DNA from: Hepsetus odoe
Lineage: Eukaryota; Chordata; Actinopteri; Characiformes; Hepsetidae
Direction of reading: 5' to 3'
Assembly (NCBI GenBank): GCA_017165825.1
Contig: CM029393.1
Coordinates: forward strand, 1,799,020-1,863,019
Length of the DNA: 64,000 nt
In this document: one piece after another, positions 1 through 10,534 of the stretch
Position numbering within the stretch: position 1 is the first letter of the stretch
Layout: each line of letters opens with the position of its first letter
Position numbers and translations under genes: made by a program
The notes under the pieces: generated by a model
Databases searched by the model: none
Told to the model about the DNA's origin: nothing
What the model saw: the letters and a program-made list of their open reading frames with translations, nothing else

Positions 1-480
1 GGTGAGTCCAGCCCCTTGGTTTGTGCTTGGGGTACGGCAAAAATCTTATTTTACAACTCTAACTTTGTTCTAAAACTCACTTTTGATCATGAGCTCTGGA
101 CAGTGACTGACCACCTGAGAGGAGACCATGGGGCAGACCCAGGACATGCTGGGAGCACCCCTGGATGAACTGTTGGAAATTGCCAGGGAAAGGAACATTT
201 GGGCAAATCTCTTAAGCCAGAAATCACAATAAACAGGAAAATTCATGAATTAACTGAGCTACAAATATATTGTTTTAAATGCACAATTACAGTACAAGTA
301 AGTATTTTTCATTATCAGTTTCCTTTGAAAATGGAATTAAAAATCAGTATTTAAATGTGATCGTTTTTTTTTAAATAATGCTAAATGCTAAAGCATTAGT
401 TCATATAATAATAATTAAATATTAATTATTTGATTATAATGATTTTAAATGCTTGTTTATGTTTTAGCTGTGACATAAAC
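1..480. other. Unassigned AT-rich intergenic DNA
   Basis: No recognisable gene or repeat family. A short ATG-initiated frame at 128-229 (about 33 codons, beginning MGQTQDMLG) resembles a LINE-derived coding tail in composition. It has no flanking splice signals and I do not recognise it. The remainder is A/T-rich with no structure that I can name. Confidence 0.4.
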
Positions 481-510
481 ATGGTAACACTGCAAAGTCT
501 CCTACTGCTG

Positions 511-760
511 TGTGTCATGCTGTAGTGGGATCGGGACTGGATGATTATGGAACAAGAGTTTATTAACCATGAAATGTGTAACACAAGCATTAAGCAAAGA
601 CAGCACTCACAAGCATAACGGATACACAGGATATACAATAACTGATGGCTCTGCCCGACTCTGAAATTTATATAACTTTAGACTAATGAGGCACACCTGG
701 TGATATAATTGAGGCACGGAGTGAGCACAGTCAGGGCAGAGCGTCGCAAACCATGACACA
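511..760 (-). mobile_element. Solo LTR-like element with TATA and poly(A) signals
   Basis: Bounded by perfect 9-bp inverted termini, TGTGTCATG at 511-519 and CATGACACA at 752-760. Read on the minus strand it holds CACCAGGTGTGCCTCATTAG, then a TATA-like TTATATAAAT, then AATAAAC, in the order expected of U3-R-U5. Arms GCTCTGCCCTGACT and AGTCGGGCAGAGC flank the TATA box as an inverted repeat. This matches the design of the LTR family at 9.6, 12.4, 15.9, 19.7, 24.4 and 37.6 kb, although the arm sequence differs. A 9-bp direct repeat ATGGTAACA lies at 481-489 and 761-769. It abuts the right end but stands 21 bp off the left end, so the exact boundary or the TSD length is unsettled. No internal coding region is present. 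Confidence 0.6.
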
Positions 761-862
761 ATGGTAACATTAGGACCCATCTTCTAAGAGCTGTTGGATT
801 AACACAAAAAACAGTTTGTTATTCAAATCTAAAATCCTAACTGCAATACATGGTCAAGTGTA

Positions 863-1345
863 ATTTAAATGATTCTGTGGGTAGCGCTGTGCCCTCACAG
901 TGAGGAGGTCCTGGGTTCGATTCCCATGTGGGTTGGTCAGTGTCCTTTCTGTGTAGAGTTTATATGTTCTCCCCATGTCTGTGTGGGTTTCCTCCAGCAG
1001 CACTGGTTTCCTCCCACCATCCAAAGACGTGTTTCAGGTGTATGGGAGATGCTAAATTGCCTATACGTGTCATGTGTTTCTATGTGTATTTGCCCTGTGA
1101 TGAGCTGGCAACTGTCCAGGGTGTTTTTTTTTCTTTTGCTCAGTGATGAGTTGATTTGATCAATCTCTTTTCTCAAAATAGGCTCCATGATCCTTGTTCC
1201 TGTTCCTCTTTCTTTACATCTTTATATTTTTAGATATTTTTTCTATTCTTTTCTGTACATCTGTCACTTTTATAAGAGCCCTGTAATGCCCAAATTTCCC
1301 ATTCGTGGGATAATAAAAGATTACTCTACTCTACTCTACTCTACT
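863..1345 (+). mobile_element. tRNA-derived SINE (teleost 'GGTAGCGCTGTGCCCTCACAG' type)
   Basis: The head has Pol III A-box-like and B-box (GGTTCGATTCC) sequences. The body is the widespread fish consensus 'CTCCCCATGTCTGTGTGGGTTTCCTCC ... CCATCCAAAGAC'. The 3' end is a short tandem tail, TACTC repeated, at about 1320-1345. It is non-coding; the apparent reading frames across it are chance translations. Related fragments occur at 7250-7560, 8600-8910, 16893-17010, 18390-18495, 43205-43275 and 53195-53335. Confidence 0.7.
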
Positions 1346-1349
1346 AATG

Positions 1350-2035
1350 CTGACCAGCCTCAAACCTCCAGCAATTTGTGTGTTGTGTTTTGATCTAGAA
1401 AGCTTAATAAGTGAGCAGTGAAGATGGTGATACAAAAAACAAACTGATGTGCAACCATATAAAGTTCATTTACAAAAACGCAAAACACTGACTGTACCCA
1501 AATCAGATATTAGATTACTGTGTTGAATTGTGTGTAATAGTGGAGTTATCCCTTTATAAGTTGATATTGATGTTTGCAGAAGTAAAGCAGCTGTACAGAA
1601 TATGCTTTACACAAAAGACAAAATTTGACCTTTGTTGTTTTTTATTTTAATCTGCCAGAATTGTTTTTCAGCAGATGGTCTATGACCTAGCATTTGATTA
1701 GTAGTCCAATACTGGAAAGTGTCACGCCCACACCTGTTTTTATGTCTGATCAAGTATTCCTGATTCAACTCATGGATGAATTAACAAGCTATTTGCTGAC
1801 TGGGTAAACATTAAAAACCTCATTAAATGCCCAAGGCTGCAAAACTGCAAGGCTGTGATTGAAATCCTTTGGGTCTGCACTAACAAATAACAAATCAGCT
1901 ATTTAACTCTTTATTTGTAGACCTACTTTACATCTGAATACATTCAGAGGGGAATGATAACTGTCCAGCACCTTATCTGCAACATCCTAAAACATCTGGA
2001 AAACTCAAGAAAGCGAAAAAAAAAAAAAAAAAAAC
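1350..2035. other. Unassigned intergenic DNA
   Basis: No gene or clear repeat. It contains a 19-bp A-run near 2016-2034. The stretch around 1728-1800 (CACGCCCACACCTG...) has the look of old LTR or SINE debris but cannot be placed. Confidence 0.35.
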
Positions 2036-2516
2036 GAAGATACTCATGGAAATCGCTGCCTTTTTTCCATAATATTCTTGATCAACACTCTTTACATAGT
2101 TAATAATAACCCTCACAGCCAGAAAAAATTTCCATAATGATGTTGGAGAGCTGAATGAGTTCAGAGGAAACGTAGTTTCAAACTTTACATCTATAGTCCT
2201 GTTGGAGAATTGAACACACAGAAGAACATGCTCACTGTCCATCTATAAATTTCCAATGTCCTTGAAGAGCTGTACCTGTTTGTAAAAAACCCTAGGACAA
2301 CATTTTTGACCGCACCACCACACCCCTTGTTGAGGACAATTTGTCTTTTTGCTTTTTCTTTCTTTTTCATGTTTTAGTTGCAGTAATAGTGGGACCTGTC
2401 TTTGGGCAAATGAGCAAGCTCATAGGAGGTATCTAAAATGTTGTCATTTCTGCATACATACTTGAATAGCAAGAAGAACCTGCAAAAATACTCAACCTCA
2501 TATCCCCATTGTTACT

Positions 2517-2752
2517 GGGGCAGCGGTGGCCTAGTGGTTAGGGAGTTGGCCCAATATTGGAAAACTGTGGGTTCGATTCCCTTACCAGTAGGTTGCCTTG
2601 AGGTACCCTTGAGCAAGGTACCATCCCCATCACTGCTCCCCGGGTGCTTTCAATAGCTGCCCCCTGCTGTATGGGTGAAATGCAGAGCTTGGATTTTGTT
2701 GTGTTGCACTGTGCTGCGTTTCACAATGACAAGGGTAGTCTTTCTCACTTTA
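2517..2752 (+). mobile_element. tRNA-derived SINE, family B
   Basis: Starts GGGGCAGCGGTGGCCTAGTGG (A-box-like TGGCCTAGTGG), followed by a B box GGTTCGATTCC, then the body 'GAGGTACCCTTGAGCAAGGTACC', and ends ATGACAAGGGTAGTC...CTCACTTT. The same family occurs at 14.2, 14.9, 19.0, 25.5, 31.6, 35.0, 45.6, 56.9, 61.6 and 63.5 kb. Confidence 0.8.
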
Positions 2753-3799
2753 TTGCATTGTTATTTATTTCTTCTTTTGATTTCACATAGACCCAGGCTG
2801 GGGACAGTGTGCATTTCTGCTTTCTTTTTGTTTTTCAATTTTAAGGTGCTATTTGCAGTGATAGTGGGACACATATATGGACAGATTAAAGCACTTAGAG
2901 GAGAACACTCACAGCTCAAATCTTCATCCATATTGTTGTTGATCAGTTGAGTGTGCTCAAACTGTCAGTGTTCCTGAGCAACTTGAACTATCTGAAAGAA
3001 AATCACTTGCATAACTTCATATCCACAATGCCCTCAATTTTTTTTCCCTTCTATTTGTAACGAGCTCGAGCCAAAAGCACTGACCCCACCACCACCCCCA
3101 TTTTGGCCACGGTATATCTTTTTCTTTGACCTTTTTATCATGTTGTAGTTGCTGTGATGTATGTATATTAAGTTATTTAAGAGTTAAATGATCTTGAAGG
3201 AAAACCTTATTGCCAAGCCTTCGTCAACAACACTTCTGAAGAGCTGAGTTTACTCGAACAACAACACTCTTTACCCAGTAAGTAATAACTCTCACTGCCC
3301 AAATCGTTATCCATTAAGTTGTTGAACAGCTAAGGGTGCTCAAAGGAGAACACAAAGTTCAAAATTTTATATTTACAGTTGGACGCATTCAGAAGAGGAC
3401 ATTCACTGTGAGCCTCCTTTTTTCCGATATCCCTGAACAGCTGTACCTATTTGAAGGAAATCATTCACTGCTTTTGTTACTGTTTTCAGTGCTGTTGCAC
3501 AGATTTTTTCCTTCTATTGGTAAAAAACCATGCACCATCATGCCTCTTTTGGGGACAATCTGTCTCTTTAGTTTTTTTTTTCTGTTTTTGGGCAGATGAA
3601 TGGGTTCGAAGAGGCCTAAAATGCTATAACACACTTTTTATCCTTCTGTTTGTAATAAAACTGGGCCAATAAGATTGACCACTCCCCCACTTTGGACATT
3701 GCATCATTTTTATTTTCTTTCATTTTTGAACTGACAGTTGTACATATCTTTAGACGGTGAACAGCTGAGTTTGCCCTGAAGAAGACACTCGCTGTTCAC

Positions 3800-4625
3800 A
3801 CCCTTCTCACACCCATGTACCCTTCACTCTACTTCACCTCTCTTCCACACTTTCCATTACTAGGAACTGTTGGTCAGAAGTATTTAAACGTATCCACCTT
3901 TTTCACCTCTACTCCCTGCATCCTAACCATTTCACTTCCCTCATGTATCTTGTCTTGTTCCTACTGAATTTAATTTCTCTCCTCTCTTGAACACATCTCC
4001 ACCTCTCCAGTGTGTCCTCAAGCTGCTCCCTACTCTTGCCACATATCACAATGTAATCTGCAAGTATCACAGACAGGGACTCAGTCTAAGTTCATCTGTC
4101 TAATTTCACAGTCTAATTTCATCTGTAAAACTGTCCATTACCACTGCAAGATTGGGCTCTAAATTCATCCTAGATGTAATCCCAGCTTTCCTTTAATTGC
4201 ATCCATCACTCCTACTGTAGACTTTAATGATGTCACACTGCCATAATTCATATCTTGTATCACTCTGACTTTCTCTCTGACACTCCTGACCCCTTCTGAC
4301 CTTTCCTTTACTTCTCCATTTTCACACTCAGAGCTAATATTGCATCTGTTGTGCTATTTCTCAGCATGAAACCATACTGCTGCTCACTAATCCTGACTTG
4401 TTTTCTTAACCTTCCACTACTCTTTACCATATGTCCAGCTCTATCCCTCTACAGCTCTGTGTTTACCCTTTTTAAAAAAATCTTCTCTCTTCCTCATCCT
4501 CCTCATTCATTAGCACCAAAATATTCCTTCAATCTGCTCAACATGCTTTGTTCACTTGTATGTTTCCATTTCTATTTTTTATCACCCTAATCTGCTGCAC
4601 ATATTTCCCAGCTCAGTGTTTCTAT
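3800..4625 (-). mobile_element. Degenerate RTE-like LINE fragment
   Basis: On the minus strand this aligns by eye with the reverse transcriptase part of the better copy at 21944-24330 and with the 10535-12790 copy. Shared segments include the region complementary to 'FADDIVIC', the thumb region and the linker before RT. Many frameshifts and deletions make it non-coding. It lies inside the older degenerate repeat array. Confidence 0.65.
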
Positions 4626-5239
4626 TTAGCCAATCAGTAAAGCCATTGCATAAGATTTTTACATTCTATTTGTACAAAAACCCTGGCCCAATAAGTTTGA
4701 CAATTTGTCTTTTTAGTTTTTCTTTCTTTTTCAATTTTTGGCTGCTGCGATACTGGGAAAAATACAACATATTCTCTCCATTGGTGTAGCCTTTTATTTC
4801 CTTTTGATTTCACATGATTTAGACCCAGGTCAGTGGCTTTGTCCACCCCACCCCATAGCCCTTTATTGGAGTTATTTTGCTTTTTTATTTAATTTTTAAT
4901 TATTAAGTTGCTATTAGCAGTGATAGAGGAAAATGTCTATGGACAGATTAATGCACTTAGAGGAGAACACTGTTCAAATCCTTATCCGTAATGATGTTGA
5001 TCAGTTGAGTAAGTTCAGTTAAGAACCCTCAGTACTCAAATGTTGAATGATGCTCACTGCCCAAATCCATATTGGCATGTGCTTGAAAAATTCTACGTGT
5101 TTTACCTGTAATACATCACTCAAACCGCATTTCAGTTTTTTTCCCCTTAAGCTCTGGCTAAATGCACTGTCCCTACTACCATCCTCTACTGGTGAAGCTA
5201 TATCTTTAGTTTATGGTCTTATATTTCTTTTTATAATTA

Positions 5240-6430
5240 CTTGTTTGTGGTGTATATGTATTAATATTTACTAATTTATAAAACTTTAATTTATCTAATT
5301 TATTGACTAATATTTTCTATTTTATCACTTTTGTTATGTATTATAATTCATTGATTTCATATCAATTTATGGACTAATATTTCCTATTTTAGTTAATTGT
5401 TTATCAAATTTTAGCAAACGAATATATAAATGAGCAAAACAAAAAAAAGAATTTGAGAGCTGCGCTGCTGTAAATAAGTGGAATAAAAATCAAATGAAGA
5501 AATTATTAGCAAACAAATATATATATAATAATATATATCAGTGGAAAAATAAGTACTCACTGTTTGTTGTCTCACTGTTTCGCTTTTCTTTCTACCAGTT
5601 TTCTTTTCCTCTGCAAAACTGTATCGTTTCTCTTCAACAGTTATTTTCTCCCCACTAAAATTAAGCACACTATTGTTCTATAAAACAATAGAATCTATAA
5701 AAAAAAATATATATATATAAATAAAATATAAAAAATAAAAAATCTATAAAAAAAACAATAGAATCTATAAATTGAACTGTTCAGCACTGAATTCTTCATT
5801 GCAGCCCCCTGAAAATGTGAAACATGTTATGATGTCTGCACTTACTGTACATGTGTTTCAGTCATGCGACCTTCTCACACAGCAGCTAGGCCCGTTAGAG
5901 AACCCTTTCTGCTGTGTCTTGTTGGGAAGGTGATAAAAAAAAATAAAAATAAACAGAAACACATCTGTTCATAAGACATAAATAGCCGATTTTGATTTGT
6001 TTTGTTTTGTTTGATTTGCTCCAGTTGTTATACAAACCAATCAGCATTAACATTAAAACCATCTTACTAATAATTTATCACCAAAATAGCTCTTTTATTT
6101 TGGAAGCATGGATTCAGCAAGAGCTCTGAAGGTGTCTCGTGGCATCAGGCACCAGGTGTCTAAAATTGTCTCAAGAACCGATTCATAATATACATGCTCT
6201 ATCCTTGTGTGATTTGTGAATGCAAACCCAACAGATCTCAATTGCAGACCTGCAGAATTGGAGCCTTGGACATTTTATAAGGTTTTTAATGCTTACACAT
6301 GTTAATTCATTAATGAATCAAGTGGACTTCAGACGTTGTACAGAACATTCATATTTACTATATATTTGTCTATACATATAACCCTCATAAATACATTCCC
6401 ATTTCATACATTCCCTATCCACTTCATCTC
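5240..6430. other. AT-rich unassigned DNA with low-complexity blocks
   Basis: Long A/T-rich stretch with (TA) and A-rich runs. A roughly 20-bp phrase (AAACAATAGAATCTATAA) appears near 5683 and again near 5755, a small local duplication. No gene is seen. Confidence 0.4.
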
Positions 6431-6434
6431 TATG

Positions 6435-6967
6435 TACACTACTGTGCAAAAGTTTTAGGCAGGTGTGGAAAAAATGCTGTAAACAAAGAATGCTTTCAAA
6501 AATGGAAGTGTTCATCATTTCTTTTCATCAATCAACAAAATGCAGTGAATGAACAAAAGAGAAATCTAAATCAAATCAATATTTGGTGTGACCACCCTTT
6601 GCCTTCAAAACAGCATCAATTCTTCTAGGTACACTTGCACACAGTTTTTGAAGGAACTCGTCTGGTAGGTCGTTCCAAACATCTTGGAGAACTGAGCACA
6701 GATCTTCTGTGGATGTAGCTTCCTCACATCCTTCTGTCTCTTCATGTGATCCAGACACACTGGATGATGTTGCGATCAGGGCTCTGTGGGGGCCAGAAGA
6801 ATTGATAAGAACACCAAATATTGATTTGATTTTGATTTTTCTTTTGTTTGCTCAATTTGCACTTTGTAAATTGATAAAAATAAACAATCATTATTTATAT
6901 TTCTGAAAGCATTCTTTGTTTACAGCATTTTTCCACACCTGCAAAAAACCTTTGCATAGTACTGTAT
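6435..6967 (-). mobile_element. Tc1/mariner-derived element with long TIRs, copy 1
   Basis: Terminal inverted repeats ACTGTGCAAAAGTTTTAGGCAGGTGTG... and ...CACACCTGC(AAAAA)ACCTTTGCATAGTACTGTA enclose about 530 bp. The interior keeps only the C-terminal end of a Tc1-type transposase on the minus strand (see 6576-6758). It is therefore a deletion derivative, unable to move by itself. Other copies lie at 9138, 30884, 36898 and 55328. Confidence 0.8.
6576..6758 (-). pseudogene. Tc1-type transposase C-terminal remnant
   Basis: A 60-codon frame reads ...STEDLCSVLQDVWNDLP and ends KAKGGHTKY, the characteristic last residues of a Tc1/mariner transposase family of fishes. The DNA-binding domain and the DDE catalytic core are missing, so no activity is expected. 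The near-identical segment at 37130-37304 preserves the same end. Confidence 0.75.
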
Positions 6968-7249
6968 AACATTTTTAATACACTGTATATAGTTTATACT
7001 TGTATATACTCTTTTCATTGTCAATAAAAATACATTGCAAGTATTACTGTAATTTATATTGGACTACTAACGAAATGTCTGAGCAGGCCAGACCAAATTA
7101 TGCAACAAATGTCCACTTTTGCATAAAAAGCTGTGAATCTTTCTGTTGTGCTAAAGACACTTTAGCCTCATCCCTGGGACTGCAGTCAACATTAAATATG
7201 CTAAAGCTGTGATGTTCTGCTAAAGGTTAATGTGTTTCAGGCACTAGAT
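6968..7249. other. Unassigned spacer
   Basis: Short AT-rich stretch with no gene or repeat that I recognise. Confidence 0.3.
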
Positions 7250-7560
7250 TCCGATCGGGATACAGGTGCTCAAGTCCATCCGTCCTTCCATCGATCATCA
7301 TAAATGTTTATCCTGACTAGGGTGCTTGAGCCTATCAAAGACCACATAGGGTGAAAAGTGGAGAAACACACTAGACAGGGACAAACACACTAACACACAC
7401 AATCATACCTTGGGGCAATTTATCATCTCAAATCTACCTGACATGTCTTTGTATTGTGGAAGGAAACCGGAGTACTCAAAGGAAACCTCTGCAGACATAA
7501 GGAGAACATACAATCTCCACACAGCAAGGTCCCTGAAGCACAAGCTGCTGCACTGCTTGA
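7250..7560 (-). mobile_element. tRNA-derived SINE fragment (same type as 863-1345)
   Basis: The reverse complement contains the conserved blocks 'GAGTACTCCGGTTTCCTTCC', 'GTATGTTCTCCTTATGTCTG' and 'CTATGTGGTCTTTGATAGGC'. It is diverged and the tRNA head is lost at about 7560. Confidence 0.6.
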
Positions 7561-7609
7561 GTGTGCACATGGAAACAGGCTGAATAAAGAACAAAGGCAA
7601 AACTGCATA

Positions 7610-8590
7610 AGGCAAAGTTCATATAGTTACAATTCTCCCCATATATTTGGTGTCAGGTATGTGAAAGATGCTTCTGGTTTGTATAATCTAAACATGATTA
7701 AAAAAATAAAAATGAGTGAACCATTACATCTGTGCACATTCCATCATCATTAATCAAACTGGATTTGAATGAACACTGTGGAGAAAAAACACATTTGAAT
7801 CACATAATAATTTGCTGCTTTTTATTTGATGTGTTCTGTGTGTCCACACTTTGTTGCAAATACCAAATTACAATTCACAACAAAGATCTTAAGATTAGTT
7901 TTCAGTATAAGGGCTTTAGTTTTAGCATATTCTGTGGACCCCAGAATGAAATTTTTACAATCACATTAACCTCATCACAGTCATTTTCAACAAGCTACTC
8001 CTTGCCCTTATTACAATTCTTGGCATGATGAGCAACGGTCATGTACAGACTCAAAAATAGATTACAATTTTAAAAAATCATTAAAGTAACAAAATATTAT
8101 GTATATATAAAGAGAGATATGGACATGGCTAATAACAACAATAATAAAGTCTAATAAGAATAATTATAACAACACAATATTATAACAAATACAAGCATAA
8201 TAATATTAACATTTAATAAACATTTAATAAAATAAACATTTCATAAATGTTTTTTACTAACACTGACAGATATATACATTGCCATTGGCATAATTTCACA
8301 TTTTGATGCTCCCCTGGTAGAAACCTTCCTATATAACCTATTATCTGTGAGTCACATGGAGTCTGAAGTTCAGAGGTTGGGAACCTGGGGCAGGCTTGGA
8401 GGTTTTAGGTTTCTGCAAGGCTGGGGTAGCATTTGTATCTAGTCCAGGAGTTCGTATGAAGTATTAAGAGAGAAAAATAATTTAAATTAAGCGAGGTTTA
8501 TAAATATAACAGTCAAATCCAGCCCATTACCCATGGTTAAAGGAAAGATATTTTAAAGAGAACATGTTTACCATTATATATATTTTTATA
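7610..8590. other. AT-rich unassigned DNA
   Basis: Contains AAT/AAC-rich low-complexity sequence (8110-8260) and no recognisable gene. The open frames here have no splice context and no familiar motif. Confidence 0.4.
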
Positions 8591-8599
8591 GCTATACAC

Positions 8600-8910
8600 A
8601 CGCTTCATGTAACCCTTTGCCATTAAAGTATTTGCATGTTCTTCCTCTATCTGAATTGGTTTCCTCTGGGAATTCTGGTTCCCTCCCACCATCCAAAGAC
8701 ATGCATGCCAGGTGAATTGCAGATACTAAATTCTTCAAATATGAAGCTGTGTGTGTGTGCGAGTGTGTTTGTCTTTGTGTCTTCCCAGCAATGGACTGGG
8801 GTGCTGTCAATGGGGTGTCCCCACTTTTCACCCTGTGTGAACTGGAATAGGCTCCAGCACCACCTGCGTCCCTAGGACAAGCGGCTAGGAAAATGACTGA
8901 GAGCGAGTGA
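8600..8910 (+). mobile_element. tRNA-derived SINE (5'-truncated, same type as 863-1345)
   Basis: Keeps 'GGTTCCCTCCCACCATCCAAAGACATGC', 'GCAATGGACTGGGGTG', 'CAGCACCACCTGCGTCCCTAGGACAAG' and 'GCGGCTAGGAAAATGACTGA', the body and 3' part of the family. The open frames crossing it on both strands are not genes. Confidence 0.65.
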
Positions 8911-9137
8911 GTAAATGCACTTATAACAGGAACAAAGCATGGAACAGGAAAAATGCTGAGAACAGTTATGGCAAATAAAGAACACCTTGGAATGTAAGGG
9001 CCACAACACACTGGTGAACACACTAATGGGGCAAGCAAGACTAAGGAGGTGGAAAAATCCATAGGTAACAACAAGAAAGCATATCAAAAAGGACATGGGA
9101 AATATATTGATTAAGAAAGACAACTGGTTTGATGCTA

Positions 9138-9911
9138 TACAGTACTTTGCAAACGTTTTAGGCAGGTGTGAAAAAATGCTGTAAACAGAACGCTCTCATA
9201 AATGGAAGTGTTAATCATTTATTTTCATCAATCAACAAAATGCAGTGAATGAACAAAAGAGAATCTAAATCAAATCAATATTTGGTGTGACCACCCTTTG
9301 CCTTCAAAACAGAATAAGTTCTTCTAGGTACACTTGCACACAGTTTTTGAAGGAACTTGGCTGGTTGGCTGTTCCAAACATGACTGTGTTTCAACCTCCG
9401 TGTGACATTGTTGATCATCAGCACCTGTTTGGTTAAACTGGTTGATCAGACACCGACTATAATCCTACAAAATCCCTGACTTTGTGCAAGTGTACCTAGA
9501 AGAACTGATGCTGGTTTGAAGGCAAAAGGTAGTGTAACCTGCTAAATGCCGTAAATGTAACGGTTCTGTGACAGTAGAGGGCGCCCTGCTCTGACTGTGC
9601 ACACCTGGGCATTGGGTGCCAGGTGTGCTTCATTGGGGGTTGGCGTTATAAGCCCAAAGGAATCAGAGCATTCTGTCATTAAAGTTCAGCACGAAGCTCT
9701 CGGCTCTGCATTGATGTTCAACCCACGACACCACATTGTGACTGGTAGTAACACCAAATATTGATCTGATCGATCTGATTTTTCTTTTGTTCGCTCACTT
9801 TGCATTTTGTAAATTTATAAAAATAAACAATCATTATTTATATTTCTGAAAGCATTCTTTGTTTACAGCATTTTTTCACACCTGCCTAAAACTTTTGCAC
9901 AGTACTTTACA
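9138..9911. mobile_element. Tc1/mariner-derived long-TIR element, copy 2
   Basis: Left end TACAGTACTTTGCAAACG; right end CTTTTGCACAGTACTTTA. The left inner region (CTTCTAGGTACACTTGCACAC) reappears inverted on the right (GCAAGTGTACCTAGAAGAACTG), so each TIR reaches about 200 bp and the element could fold back on itself. The right half is split by an LTR-like insertion (9556-9743). Confidence 0.8.
9556..9743 (+). mobile_element. Short LTR-family copy inside Tc1-derived element
   Basis: Starts TGTAACGGTTCTGTGACAG. It contains TAGAGGGCGCC, paired arms TGCTCTGA / TCAGAGCA around CACACCTGG...CCAGGTGTG and a TATA-like GTTATAAGCCC, then ATTAAAGTT and CTCTCGGCTCTGCATTGATG, and ends near CACCACATTGTGAC. 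GGTAGT occurs at 9527-9532 and 9745-9750 as a candidate target duplication; if correct, the insertion also includes about 20 bp of SINE-like tail (GCTAAATGCCGTAAATG) at its left edge. No coding region is present. Confidence 0.65.
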
Positions 9912-10534
9912 ACTAACTGTTTTTCTAAAAAAGCTGGGCAAATTTCTGACAGGTTAATTGTTGCTGTAGAAATGCTATTATGCAGTCATTCACTCGACAC
10001 TGCAGGGACCAGGTTGTTACTGAGTTCTGAAGGAATTTCTACAAGAACAACCAAATTATTCAGGACTTCTGAAGGAATATTCGACAACCTGTTTGATGTT
10101 TTAAGATCTTGCAAGACAGGTTTCACTCCTGCAGGAATCCTGTAGTTGTATATGAACCCTTACCTGCAGGACACCTGCATAATTTCTAGAGGGCACTTTC
10201 ATAATTCACAAAGATTTAAATTCCCCCCAAGATGCTTTTCGTACAAGCAGCAACTGAGTTGCACATATATTTCAACTAATAAAAAACAGTAATTTTAGTT
10301 CATCTTCATCACCTTTTTTGCTTTTGTAAATACATTTGTTTGAACACATGTTATTTCAAGGTAAATATATAAAAAAGATGAATATACTTATTCAACTTTA
10401 ATTTGATTCATGCTTTGTTCTCTTGTTATTTTAGTTATTTGTTACTGGTATTTTGTTTCCTAGTTATTTTATACCTAAACACAAAAAAGAAGAAGTTATA
10501 CCTACAGAAATTACAAGTACTACCTGCAAATGTG
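9912..10534. other. Unassigned DNA
   Basis: The stretch 10000-10200 has several 'CTGCAGGA/GAAGGAAT' phrases, a weak internal repetition. The rest is AT-rich. No gene is supported. Confidence 0.35.

Larger units (their letters stand above)
2040..5235. repeat. Degenerate multi-copy repeat array, units of several hundred bp
   Basis: Related but diverged segments recur: phrases like 'cactgcccaaatc.ttatcca', 'gttgatcagttgagt', 'gtctttttagtttttctttc' and 'agtgatagtggga' appear at about 2100-2450, 2760-3160, 3200-3790 and 4620-5230. The order of motifs (pyrimidine-rich tract, GCAGTGATAG, ACTTAGAGGAGAACACT, GAACAGCTGAG) is roughly kept in each. A SINE (2517-2752) and a LINE fragment (3800-4625) interrupt the array. 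I do not recognise the family and no reading frame is preserved across the copies. It could be an old tandem duplication or pieces of one large ancient element. Confidence 0.45.

Noticed and set aside
8592..9074. 160-codon minus-strand ORF
   Set aside because: It overlaps a tRNA-derived SINE and unique DNA without any domain, and has no splice or promoter context.
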